This document shows positions 9,655 through 17,632 of a stretch of DNA of 64,000 bases, in pieces. Under the pieces are notes generated by a model that was given only the letters and a program-made list of their open reading frames with translations, was not told the DNA's origin and did not search any database. The number at the start of each line of letters is the position of its first letter. Positions within the stretch are counted from its first letter, which is position 1. The position numbers and the translations under genes were made by a program. The DNA is taken from positions 1,612,001 through 1,676,000 of the forward strand of contig OZ253486.1 in the NCBI GenBank assembly GCA_965261925.1. Reading direction: 5' to 3'. This DNA is from Bin87 sp965261925 (lineage in GTDB: Bacteria; Chloroflexota; Dehalococcoidia; Lucifugimonadales; UBA3495).

Positions 9655-9693
9655 CTCAAAAACATCGCCGGCGGCCACTGTTGCGACCGCCGG
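9655..9693 (-). terminator. terminator after P450 array member 2
   Basis: On the minus strand a 7-bp GC stem (CCGGCGG / CCGCCGG) is followed by CGATGTTTTTGAG. It lies in the gap between P450 members 2 and 1. Confidence 0.65.
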
Positions 9694-9730
9694 CTCGATG
9701 TTCGGTTCGTGTCTACGTGCGCGGCTATTG

Positions 9731-11002
9731 CTACGCGCTGGTAACCTTCACCGGCAGACTTTCCACGGCGCGGAAGGTCAGCACATGGTCGTACTCAACC
9801 TTCTCCACCGGGATTTCCAGCTCGACCTTTTCGAACCGGTTGGCCAGGTTGCGGAAGATCTCCTGTCCCTCCAAGCGGGCCAAGGTTGCGCCCAGGCAAT
9901 GGTGAATCCCGCTGCCGAACGCGACGTGCTGGTTCGGGTACCGCTCGATGTCAAAGTCGTCGGCCCGATCAAAAACCTTGGGATCGCGGTTGGCGCCGGG
10001 GATGAACCACCGTACCCGGTCATTCTTCTGGATCAGTTGGCCGTTCATCTCGATGTCGTCGACGGCGATGCGCTGAATCGACCGGACCGGCGAGTCGTAC
10101 CGCAGTGCCTCTTCCGTGGCGCGCACGGTCTTGCCTTCGGGATCCGACTTAAGGTTCGCCCACTGGTCCGGGTGCTGCGTGAACGCCAGCGTCCCGTTGC
10201 AGATCAGGTTGATGGTGGTCTCGTGGCCTGCCGAAAGCAACAGCATCACGTTGTTGATCGTCATGTCTCGGTTGAATACGCCCTGACGCTCGCCTTCACA
10301 CACCACCGACATCAGGTCGAGGGCATCGAACTTTTCGGGGTTGTTGACCCGATCCTCCACCAGCGGCGCGATGAAGTTCTGCAGGTTCAGCACCGCCTGG
10401 CTCAATGGCTTCATGCGGTCCGGGCCGTCACGGTTGAGGAACCGCAGGTCCTTGGCCAGTTCCCGAAGCTGCGGCCGTTCGCTGTCCGGTATGCCCAGCA
10501 TCCGCGCGATCACCAGCAGGGGTAGCGGCGTGGCCAGGTCGGCCATCACGTCCATTTGCCCCTTCTCTTCCACCGCATCGAGCAGTTCGTCGATTGCCGA
10601 CTGCACCAGCGGCCGCCACATCTCAATCGATTTTGGGGTGAAATAGCCGTGCATCACCCGCCGCATGTCCACGTGGTCGGGGCCGCTGATCTCAGGGCTG
10701 TACCGCCTCTGGTCATGCTGGATGAATCGGGAAACCTGCCACTTCTTGATGAAGTTATAGATCTCCATGTCGTCTTCATCAATCGGCGGGTTCGGCGGCC
10801 TGATGTCCCGGGAGTACACGCTGGAGGAGAACGCCTCCGGATGCCGGGTGACCCACACCAAGTGCTCCCACGAGGTGATCATCCACACCTCGAACTGCTC
10901 GTTGTAGTACACCGGCTGGTGTTCGCGCAGCCGGTTGTAGAAGTCATACGGCTTGTAGATCGCTTCCGGGGAGAACGGATTGTCATTCAAGGTGGTGACC
11001 AT
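9731..11002 (-). CDS. cytochrome P450 (array member 2)
   Basis: A 423-residue soluble P450 with I-helix LLSAGHETTIN, ExxR motif EEALRYDSP and heme loop FGSGIHHCLGATLARLE. It is very similar to array member 3 along its whole length (both read GPDHVDMRRVMHGYFTP and ATPLPLLVIARMLGIPDS), so the two arose by tandem duplication. The open frame continues 44 codons upstream, but ATG 11002 is chosen because it matches the paralogues' MVTT/MVST start and has an excellent ribosome site (CCGGAGGT). It has its own -10 box and terminator. Confidence 0.95.
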   Translation of the reverse strand: MVTTLNDNPFSPEAIYKPYDFYNRLREHQPVYYNEQFEVWMITSWEHLVWVTRHPEAFSSSVYSRDIRPPNPPIDEDDMEIYNFIKKWQVSRFIQHDQRRYSPEISGPDHVDMRRVMHGYFTPKSIEMWRPLVQSAIDELLDAVEEKGQMDVMADLATPLPLLVIARMLGIPDSERPQLRELAKDLRFLNRDGPDRMKPLSQAVLNLQNFIAPLVEDRVNNPEKFDALDLMSVVCEGERQGVFNRDMTINNVMLLLSAGHETTINLICNGTLAFTQHPDQWANLKSDPEGKTVRATEEALRYDSPVRSIQRIAVDDIEMNGQLIQKNDRVRWFIPGANRDPKVFDRADDFDIERYPNQHVAFGSGIHHCLGATLARLEGQEIFRNLANRFEKVELEIPVEKVEYDHVLTFRAVESLPVKVTSA

Positions 11003-11072
11003 TGGTTGATACCTCCGGTGGTACGTTGGCCTTGCTGCACCCGCATGAGCGTGCAGCCCTGTCGATTGGCCG

Positions 11073-11100
11073 ATTATAAACGATTTCTGGCGTTTTTGCA
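11073..11100 (-). promoter_or_regulatory. promoter of P450 array member 2
   Basis: On the minus strand TATAAT (11073-11078) is preceded, with a 17-base spacer, by CTGCAA. TATAAT is followed by CGG, as at several other promoters in the window. Confidence 0.55.
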
Positions 11101-11140
11101 GATGTTCCCGCGCTATTCCGGCATGAACAACCAACGGAAA

Positions 11141-11167
11141 CAGGGGCGGGAAAAGAACCCGCCCCTG
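11141..11167 (-). terminator. terminator after P450 array member 3
   Basis: A perfect 10-bp inverted repeat (CAGGGGCGGG / CCCGCCCCTG) with a 7-base loop; on the minus strand it is followed by TTTCC. It lies 29 bp past the stop of member 3. Confidence 0.75.
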
Positions 11168-11196
11168 CTACTAAACTGGGCCGATGCCCGGACGTG

Positions 11197-12459
11197 CTAG
11201 CGCGCGCTGGTCACCGCGACCGGTAGGCTCTCCACCGCCCGCAGGCCGATCAACTGATCGTACTCGACCTGTTCCGCCGGGATCTCCAGCTCAATGCTCT
11301 TGAACCGGTTGGCAAGGTTGCGGAAGATCTCCTGTCCCTCCAGCCGGGCCAGCGTCGCGCCCAGGCAGTGGTGGACGCCGCTGCCGAAGGCCACGTGCAT
11401 GTTGGGATACCGTTCGACGTCGAAGTCGTCCGCCCGGTCGAACACCTTGGGATCCCGGTTCGCACCCGAGATGAACCACCTCACCCGGTCGTCCTTCCTG
11501 ATCTGTTGGCCGCCCAGCTCGATGTCCTCCATCGCGATCCGCTGGATGGACTTCACGGGCGAGTCGTACCGCAGGGCCTCCTCGTTGGCGCGTACCGTCT
11601 TGCCCTCCGGGTCCGATCTCAGGTTCGCCCACTGGTCCGGATGCTGCGTGAACGCCAGCGTCCCGTTGCAGATCAAATTGATCGTTGTCTCGTGCCCTGC
11701 CGAGAGCAGCAGCATCACGTTGTTGATGACCTGGTCGCGATCGAAGATCCCTCGACGCTCGCCCTCGGCCACCACGGAAATCAGGTCGTCTTTCGGGCTG
11801 GCGACCCGGTCCGCAACCAATGGCCCGAGGTAGTCCTGCAGGTTCTGTACTGATTGCGAAAGCGGGCCCATCCGGTCGGGACCCGTCCGGTTCAGGTGCC
11901 GTAGGTCCTTTGCCAGCCTACGCATGATCGGCCGGTCGCTGTCCGGTATTCCCAGCATCCTGGCGATCACCAGCAGCGGAAGCGGAGTGGCCAGATCGGC
12001 CATCACGTCCATCCGTCCCTTCTCTTCCACCACGTCCAGCAGCTCATCGATCGCCGACTGCACCAGCGGTCGCCACATCTCCATTGACTTCGGCGTGAAG
12101 TACCCGTGCATCACGCGCCGCATGTCCACGTGGTCGGGCCCGCTCACTTCGGAGTTGTATCGTCGCTGGTCCTGCTGGATGAACCGGGAAACCTGCCACT
12201 TTCTGATGTAGTTGTAGATCTCCATGTCGTCTTCATCGATCGGCGGGTTCGGTGGACGCGTGTCCCGAGCGAACACGCTGGAGGAGAAGACTTCCGGATG
12301 CCGGGTCACCCACACCAAGTGCTCCCAGTCCGTGACCATCCAGACTTCGTACTGCTCGTTGTAGTGCACCGGCTCCCACTCGCGCAGCCGCGCGAAGAAT
12401 TCGTAGGGTTGGTACATCGCTTCCAGGGAGAACGGGTTATCGTTTATTGTGCTGACCAT
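11197..12459 (-). CDS. cytochrome P450 (array member 3)
   Basis: A 420-residue soluble P450 with LLSAGHETTIN (I-helix), EEALRYDSP (ExxR) and FGSGVHHCLGATLARLE (heme). It is the close twin of member 2; differences cluster in the region after LGIPDS and in the C-terminus, where substrate recognition sites usually lie, which hints at divergence in substrate use. It has its own promoter with both boxes at good spacing and its own terminator, so it can be expressed apart from its neighbours. The ribosome site GGAGGT precedes ATG 12459. Confidence 0.95.
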   Translation of the reverse strand: MVSTINDNPFSLEAMYQPYEFFARLREWEPVHYNEQYEVWMVTDWEHLVWVTRHPEVFSSSVFARDTRPPNPPIDEDDMEIYNYIRKWQVSRFIQQDQRRYNSEVSGPDHVDMRRVMHGYFTPKSMEMWRPLVQSAIDELLDVVEEKGRMDVMADLATPLPLLVIARMLGIPDSDRPIMRRLAKDLRHLNRTGPDRMGPLSQSVQNLQDYLGPLVADRVASPKDDLISVVAEGERRGIFDRDQVINNVMLLLSAGHETTINLICNGTLAFTQHPDQWANLRSDPEGKTVRANEEALRYDSPVKSIQRIAMEDIELGGQQIRKDDRVRWFISGANRDPKVFDRADDFDVERYPNMHVAFGSGVHHCLGATLARLEGQEIFRNLANRFKSIELEIPAEQVEYDQLIGLRAVESLPVAVTSAR

Positions 12460-12531
12460 TTCCTGCGACCTCCGATGTGCGACGCGCGGTTTGCCGACGA
12501 TTTCCGCAAATCATACTGCCGTAATGCGCCG

Positions 12532-12560
12532 ATTATAGGCCCGGAGCAGTGTTCAGGCAA
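12532..12560 (-). promoter_or_regulatory. promoter of P450 array member 3
   Basis: On the minus strand TTGCCT (12555-12560), a 17-base spacer and TATAAT (12532-12537), again followed by CGG. Confidence 0.7.
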
Positions 12561-12573
12561 GCGGTATAGCAAT

Positions 12574-12601
12574 GAGGCCCGGCGAATTATCGCCGGGCCT
12601 C
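12574..12601. terminator. perfect 12-bp hairpin after P450 array member 4
   Basis: GAGGCCCGGCGA and its exact complement enclose the 4-base loop ATTA. It lies just past the stop of member 4. There is little T run on either side, so termination may rely on the very stable stem. Confidence 0.65.
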
Positions 12602-12628
12602 GTAACCCTTGGGGAATTTTCCAGCCGG

Positions 12629-13915
12629 TTACGACAGGCTGACCGGCAGCTTCTCCAGCGTACGGAACGTGATGCTGGACGTGTAGGACAGGTCGTCCGG
12701 GTTGCAGTCCATGTTCAGCTTCGGGAACCTGTCGGCCAGCGCCTTGAACGCCTCTTGCCCTTCCAGCCGCGCCAGGGTCGCCCCCAGGCAGTGGTGGATG
12801 CCGCTGCCGAACGCTACGTGCGGGTTCGGATACCGCTCGATGTCGAAGTCATCGGGCCGATCAAACACTTCGGGGTCCCGGTTGGCGGAGGTCACGAACC
12901 ACCGCATCCGCTCGTCCTTCTGGATGGTCTTGCCGCCCAGTTCCACGTCCTCCCCGGCGATGCGGGTGATGGACTTCACCGGCGCGTCGTACCGCAGGCA
13001 TTCCTCGGTGGCGCGGATCATCCTGCTGGCCGGGTCGGCCTTGAAGAGTTCCCACTGGTCCGGGTGGGTCATGAACGCCCGGGTGCCGTTGCAGATCAGG
13101 TTGATCGTGGTCTCGTGACCCGCCAGCAGCAGCAGGATGGCATTGGCAACCACCTGCTCCTCGTCCATGATCCGCTTGCCCGCTGCGTTCGTCATACGGG
13201 CGGCATCGGTCATCTTGTCCAGGAGGTCGCCGTTGGAGTTCTTCAGGCGATCCCTCACCATCGGCCGCAGGTACTCCTGCAACTCGGTGATGCCCTCTGA
13301 CAGCGGCTGCATCCGGTCGGCGTTGCCGCGCCCGATGAACAGCAGCTTCTCCGCCAGGGAGCGAATGAACTGCCGGTCGTAGGTCTCGATGCCCATCATG
13401 GCAGCGATCACCAGCAGGGGCAGCGGCGTGGCATAGTCACGCATCACGTCCATGCTGCCGCGGTCTTCCGCCTCGTCGAGCAGTTGCTTGATGGCGGACT
13501 GAACCAGCGGCCGCCACAGCTCCATGGCCTTGGGCGTGAAGTAGCCGTGGATGACCTTCCGCATGTCGGTGTGGTCGGGCGCGCCGTGCTCACGGATCTC
13601 TTCGTGCGTGCTCACTGCACGCCTGTCGGTTTGAATGAACCACTGGCTGAAGAAGTTGCGCACGTCTTCGTAGAGTCCCATGTCCGATTCGTCGATCGAA
13701 GGATACGGAGGCAGCGGGTCGCGGGTGAACACCTCGGACGAGAACGCCTCGGGGCGCCGGGTTACCCAGACCAAATCCTTGTACTTGGTGATGACCCACA
13801 GCTTGTACGGGTCGTTCCAGTGCACCGGGTCTTCCTCTCGCATCCGCCCGAAATAGGAATACGGATCCTGGATCACTTCAGGGGAAAACAGATTTTCATT
13901 AAAGGTGGTAACCAT
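12629..13915 (-). CDS. cytochrome P450 (array member 4)
   Basis: A 428-residue soluble P450 and the first of the minus-strand array. I-helix LLAGHETTIN, ExxR motif EECLRYDAP, heme loop FGSGIHHCLGATLARLE. It differs from members 2 and 3 by an insertion after the I-helix-preceding region (KMTDAARMTNAAGKRIMD) and by KVIHGYFTPKAMELWRP, which brings it somewhat nearer to member 1. It is preceded by the best-formed promoter of the block and a roughly 75-base leader. Substrate unknown. Confidence 0.95.
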   Translation of the reverse strand: MVTTFNENLFSPEVIQDPYSYFGRMREEDPVHWNDPYKLWVITKYKDLVWVTRRPEAFSSEVFTRDPLPPYPSIDESDMGLYEDVRNFFSQWFIQTDRRAVSTHEEIREHGAPDHTDMRKVIHGYFTPKAMELWRPLVQSAIKQLLDEAEDRGSMDVMRDYATPLPLLVIAAMMGIETYDRQFIRSLAEKLLFIGRGNADRMQPLSEGITELQEYLRPMVRDRLKNSNGDLLDKMTDAARMTNAAGKRIMDEEQVVANAILLLLAGHETTINLICNGTRAFMTHPDQWELFKADPASRMIRATEECLRYDAPVKSITRIAGEDVELGGKTIQKDERMRWFVTSANRDPEVFDRPDDFDIERYPNPHVAFGSGIHHCLGATLARLEGQEAFKALADRFPKLNMDCNPDDLSYTSSITFRTLEKLPVSLS

Positions 13916-14326
13916 AAAGTCCCTCCCGTTGACTTCCCATGGTCAAACTCACCGCCGGACGCAGCGCGCCCAGCGGATATAGTCGCCGCATTTACCCAAT
14001 TGTAGCAATCGACGTATTTTGGGTCAATTACGATTCAGGCATAGTACCGCGACGTTTGCATTGTAGTAATGAATGCAACACCGCCGGTTGCAGCAGATTC
14101 GCGTCAACCCGGAACAACCGGCCACGAGTTGGATTTCATTCACGGCCGTGGCGGCCAATGAGCTGTCCGCACTCGATTGCCCGCGATTGTTTCCCGGCAT
14201 ACCGCGCGCCTGCGCTCTGCTTGCCCGGCCCGATCCGGTCTGTGCTACAATCGGCCCACGCACCAGGTGGACCCGGGAATACCGCCCGGAACCGACGGTC
14301 AATCAATATCAGGGAGGTTCCAAATC
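13916..14326. other. 411-bp divergent regulatory gap
   Basis: It holds the minus-strand promoter for P450 member 4 and, on the plus strand, a weaker promoter for the DsbA-like gene (TTGCCC at 14221-14226, 19-base spacer, TACAAT at 14246-14251). I see no gene in between. Confidence 0.5.
13999..14027 (-). promoter_or_regulatory. promoter of P450 array member 4
   Basis: On the minus strand TTGACC (14022-14027), a 17-base spacer and TACAAT (13999-14004). This is the closest match to the vegetative consensus in the P450 block. Confidence 0.7.
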
Positions 14327-14959
14327 ATGGCCGAATCCGACTTCACCGTTTTCTACGACTTCCGTTGACCCTTCGTGTACAACGCTGCCATGTGGTGGAC
14401 GAAAGTACGCGAGAATACCGACCACGAACTCGCCGTGGATCTGAAGCCTTTCTCGCTGGTTCAGGTGAATCACGACAACAACAACGACGACGGTTTCAAG
14501 TTCTGGGAGCAGGATGACTCCGACAACACCCTGCTCGAGCTGCGCGCCGGCATCTCCGCTCAGCGCCAGGGCCAGGAGATCTTCGACAAATTCTTTATCA
14601 ACCTGCTCCGGGCCCGGCACGAGGACCGCATCGACCTGACCGATGCCGACGCCATCAACGCGGTGGCCGAGGCCTCCGGTGTCGATATGGGCCGGTTTGC
14701 CGAGGACCTGGCCGACCCGGACGTTCTCCGCGAGATCGGTGAGAGCCATACCGAGGCCGTCGAGGTCCACGGCGCCTTTGGCGTGCCCCTCTACGTCTTC
14801 CCCAACGGCAACTCCGCCTTCGTGAAGATGTTTATCCCGTCCGACGACGAGTCCGGCCCAATCTACGACAACCTGGTCGAGATGATGGCCGACCACAAGC
14901 ATGTCGGCGAGATCAAGCGTCCGTCCCCGCCGTGGCCCTATGAGGGTGTGCGCGGATAA
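14327..14959 (+). CDS. DsbA-family thioredoxin-fold protein, probable selenoprotein (Sec at TGA codon 14)
   Basis: Read through the TGA at 14366-14368, this is a 210-residue DsbA/FrnE-like protein. It starts MAESDFTVFYDFR, then TGA, then PFVYNAAMWW. In the family the matching stretch is D-F-x-C-P-x-x-Y, so the TGA replaces exactly the nucleophilic cysteine before the cis-proline-type Pro. The remaining 196 codons stay open and show the helical insertion and the late VHGAFGVPLYVF block, which carries the cis-Pro loop of thioredoxin folds. ATG 14327 has a strong GGGAGG ribosome site eight bases upstream, whereas the frame after the TGA has none. There is no signal peptide, so it is probably cytoplasmic. 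Overlaps the chosen rnc start by 20 bp. A real nonsense mutation is the alternative. Confidence 0.82.
14369..14403 (+). promoter_or_regulatory. possible bacterial SECIS hairpin (DsbA-like gene)
   Basis: Directly after the TGA, TTCGT (14372-14376) pairs with ACGAA (14399-14403). Inside, CCA can pair with TGG around a TGTGG loop. It is the weakest of the four candidate SECIS hairpins in the window because of a large internal loop. Confidence 0.35.
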
Positions 14960-15689
14960 CGGCGCTCCAAAGCGGTTGAGTTCGCCCGGCGGACATTGCC
15001 CCGTCGCCGAACTGGAACAAGCCCTGGGCCTGACCTTTCAGGACCAGGGCTTGCTCATTCAAGCCCTCACCCACCGTTCCTATGTCAACGAGACCGGCGG
15101 CTCGGACACCGATTCCTACGAGCGCCTTGAGTTCCTTGGGGACGTTATCGTGCGCCTCATCGTGAGCGAGGAACTTTTCCGCCGCCTGCCCGAATGTGAC
15201 GAAGGCGGCCTCACCCGGCGCTGGACCGCTCTCCTCAGCCAGCGCGCCCTTGCCGCCGCCGCCCGGGATCTGAGCCTCGCCCAATATGTCCTGTTAGGCC
15301 GAGGCTTCGAGGCTTCGGGAGGGCGAAGCGGCGACGCAGTCCTGGGCGACGTGATGGAATCCGTCATCGCCGCGGTGTACCTAGACCAGGGCTATGCGGC
15401 CACCTGCGATTTCGTCCTGCGCGCCCTGTCCGCCCCCATCGAAGCGGCATGCCAACCCGGCTGGCGCCCAGACAATCCCAAGGCCGAACTCCAGGAGCTT
15501 CTCCAGGGCCAGGGAAAGCCCACCCCCGTCTACCGCGTGTTGGCGTCCTCCGGTCCCTCTCACCAGCCCAGTTTCGACGTTGAGGTCGCCACCGGGGAGG
15601 AAATCCTCGGATCTGGCGCCGGCTCGAGCAAGAACGCCGCCGAAGTTGCCGCCGCTCGCGCCGCCCTGGCTGCGCTTGCACCTGGGTGA
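14940..15689 (+). CDS. rnc: ribonuclease III
   Basis: Endoribonuclease that cuts double-stranded RNA in rRNA and mRNA processing. The signature ERLEFLGDVIVRLIV holds the catalytic acidic residues. The second acidic cluster is DVMESVIAAVYLDQG, and a double-stranded-RNA-binding domain follows from NPKAELQELLQGQG to the C-terminus. The start is uncertain: ATG 14940 overlaps the upstream gene by 20 bp, and later GTG or TTG codons are possible because the family homology begins only near ELEQALGLTF. Translational coupling to the DsbA-like gene is likely. Confidence 0.93.
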   Translation: MRVCADNGAPKRLSSPGGHCPVAELEQALGLTFQDQGLLIQALTHRSYVNETGGSDTDSYERLEFLGDVIVRLIVSEELFRRLPECDEGGLTRRWTALLSQRALAAAARDLSLAQYVLLGRGFEASGGRSGDAVLGDVMESVIAAVYLDQGYAATCDFVLRALSAPIEAACQPGWRPDNPKAELQELLQGQGKPTPVYRVLASSGPSHQPSFDVEVATGEEILGSGAGSSKNAAEVAAARAALAALAPG

Positions 15690-15912
15690 AACCGTCATTC
15701 TGCAACAGTCCCGCGGCCAGAGTTGAGTAGCCTCGACATCAACGAACGCAACGTGACGGCGACAACCGTTGCCTGCGGAACCTGACGCCCACGCCGCCGG
15801 CCCGCGTCCAACTTTGCTGGCCTGCGTCCTACTTTGCCGGATGCCTGCCTCGGAACGCGCGCTCCCGCTTGGCAGACCCATCGGTGCGGACCGTTACGCC
15901 GCATCGCGGCAT

Positions 15913-15941
15913 TTGATTGGCCCGGCGGCGACGGCTATAAT
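15913..15941 (+). promoter_or_regulatory. promoter of the pdxS operon
   Basis: TTGATT (15913-15918), a 17-base spacer and TATAAT (15936-15941). It lies 38 bp upstream of pdxS ATG, which has its own GAGGAGG site. Confidence 0.8.
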
Positions 15942-15979
15942 GGTTTCACTATTAGTTTTGTCATTGAGGAGGCGCGCAC

Positions 15980-16873
15980 ATGGTTGCTGACGTCCTAACC
16001 GGTACTTTTACCGTCAAATCCGGCCACGCCCAGATGCTCAAGGGTGGCGTCATCATGGACGTGGTCACGGCCGACCAGGCCCGCATTGCCCAGGAAGCCG
16101 GCGCGGTCGCAGTGATGGCCCTGGAAAGGGTGCCTGCGGACATCCGGGCCGATGGCGGTGTCGCGCGGATGAGCGACCCATCCATGATTGCGGCGATCAT
16201 CGACGCCGTATCCATACCGGTCATGGCCAAGTGCCGCATCGGTCACTTCGTCGAAGCCCAGATCCTCCAGGCCATGGGTGTCGACTACGTGGACGAGTCG
16301 GAAGTCCTTACCCCGGCCGACGAGCAGCACCACGTCTGGAAGCATGACTTTACCGTCCCCTTCGTCTGCGGTTGTCGCGACCTCGGCGAGGCCCTGCGCC
16401 GTATTTCCGAAGGTGCCACCATGATCCGCACCAAGGGCGAAGCCGGTACCGGCGACGTCGTAGAAGCCGTCCGCCACATGCGCGCCGTCCAGGACGCCAT
16501 CCGCAAGCTGCGGAACCTCCCCGACGATGAGCTCGTCGTCGAAGCCCGGGACATGCGCGTGAGCCTTGACCTTCTCATGCAGACCAGGGAAGAAGGCCGC
16601 ATGCCCGTGGTCAACTTCGCCGCCGGCGGGGTGGCTACCCCGGCTGATGCCGCTCTCATGATGCAGTTGGGAGCCGATGGAGTCTTCGTGGGCTCCGGCA
16701 TCTTCAAGTCCGGCGACCCGGTCCGCCGCGGTCACGCTATTGTCCAGGCGGTAACTCACTACAACGACCCCGACATCCTGGCCGACGTGTCCAAGGACCT
16801 CGGCGAGCCCATGGTCGGCCGCAGCGTTCGCGAGCTGTCCGATGAGGAACTCCTCGCCACCCGCAGCGTCTGA
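15980..16873 (+). CDS. pdxS: pyridoxal 5'-phosphate synthase, PdxS subunit
   Basis: Lyase subunit of the DXP-independent vitamin B6 route. It condenses ribose 5-phosphate, glyceraldehyde 3-phosphate and ammonia into PLP, as a dodecamer with PdxT. Highly conserved blocks include KGGVIMDVVTADQARIAQEAG, the catalytic-lysine strand MAKCRIGHFVEAQIL, MGVDYVDESEVLTPAD, the phosphate loop KGEAGTGDV, and FAAGGVATPADAALMMQLG. Its 297 residues are the usual length. First gene of a probable four-gene operon pdxS-pdxT-R3H ATPase-tmk. Confidence 0.97.
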   Translation: MVADVLTGTFTVKSGHAQMLKGGVIMDVVTADQARIAQEAGAVAVMALERVPADIRADGGVARMSDPSMIAAIIDAVSIPVMAKCRIGHFVEAQILQAMGVDYVDESEVLTPADEQHHVWKHDFTVPFVCGCRDLGEALRRISEGATMIRTKGEAGTGDVVEAVRHMRAVQDAIRKLRNLPDDELVVEARDMRVSLDLLMQTREEGRMPVVNFAAGGVATPADAALMMQLGADGVFVGSGIFKSGDPVRRGHAIVQAVTHYNDPDILADVSKDLGEPMVGRSVRELSDEELLATRSV

Positions 16874-16930
16874 TCAGGCTTTTCCCACGACATTCGCATC
16901 GGGCTTACGGCAGAGAGGCTGTTCGTTCAG

Positions 16931-17551
16931 TTGAACATCGGCGTCCTGGCAGTTCAAGGTGATTTCGCGGAGCACTCCCATGTGCTCCGCAGCGTGGGCG
17001 TCACGGCCACCGAGGTGCGTTTGCCGAAGCACCTCGACGGGTTGGATGGCCTCATCATACCGGGAGGCGAGAGCACCACCCTCAGTCGTCTCATGTCGCT
17101 GTATGATCTCCGCGACCCGGTTGCCGAACTGGCTGCCCGGGGCCAAGCGGTGTGGGGGACGTGCGCCGGCATGATCATGCTGGCCAATGAAATCACCGAG
17201 GAGGACCCAGTGCCCATGGGCCTCATGGACGTTGGGGTCCAGCGCAACGCTTTCGGACGCCAGGTCGATTCCTTCGAGCAAAACCTGCTCATCCAGGGGC
17301 TGGGTGATCGCGAATATCACGCGATTTTCATCCGTGCTCCGGTTATCACGCGGGTTGGTGACGCCGTGGACGTTCTTGCCTCCCTTCCCGACGGCCGGCC
17401 GGTTGCGGTGCAGCAGGGCAAGATGATGGCCACGTCATTCCACCCCGAGCTCACCGCCGATGCCCGCATTCACCGCTACTTCGTTTCCCTCGCCGGCGGG
17501 CCTCCCTTTGACCCGGAAGCGCCCCTCATCGATACTCCCCGTGTCCGCTAG
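16931..17551 (+). CDS. pdxT: pyridoxal 5'-phosphate synthase glutaminase, PdxT subunit
   Basis: Class I glutamine amidotransferase that supplies ammonia to PdxS. Catalytic elements are visible: GGESTT near residue 45, the nucleophile cysteine in GTCAGM, and the His-Glu pair in TSFHPELTAD. It begins at a TTG (16931) because the conserved N-terminus NIGVLAVQGDFAEH follows immediately. Its 206 residues are slightly longer than typical owing to a short C-terminal tail. It lies 57 bp after pdxS. Confidence 0.95.
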   Translation: MNIGVLAVQGDFAEHSHVLRSVGVTATEVRLPKHLDGLDGLIIPGGESTTLSRLMSLYDLRDPVAELAARGQAVWGTCAGMIMLANEITEEDPVPMGLMDVGVQRNAFGRQVDSFEQNLLIQGLGDREYHAIFIRAPVITRVGDAVDVLASLPDGRPVAVQQGKMMATSFHPELTADARIHRYFVSLAGGPPFDPEAPLIDTPRVR

Positions 17552-17632
17552 CCGTTTGCGCCCCTCATAACCAATCATCCCGAGCGCCAACCCACATCGC
17601 GCAGCATTACGTAACCCCACCAGGAGGCATAG

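Noticed and set aside
14375..14959. A shorter DsbA-like gene starting after the TGA
   Set aside because: No ribosome site after the TGA and it would lose the first strand and active site; the longer reading with a recoded TGA is preferred.
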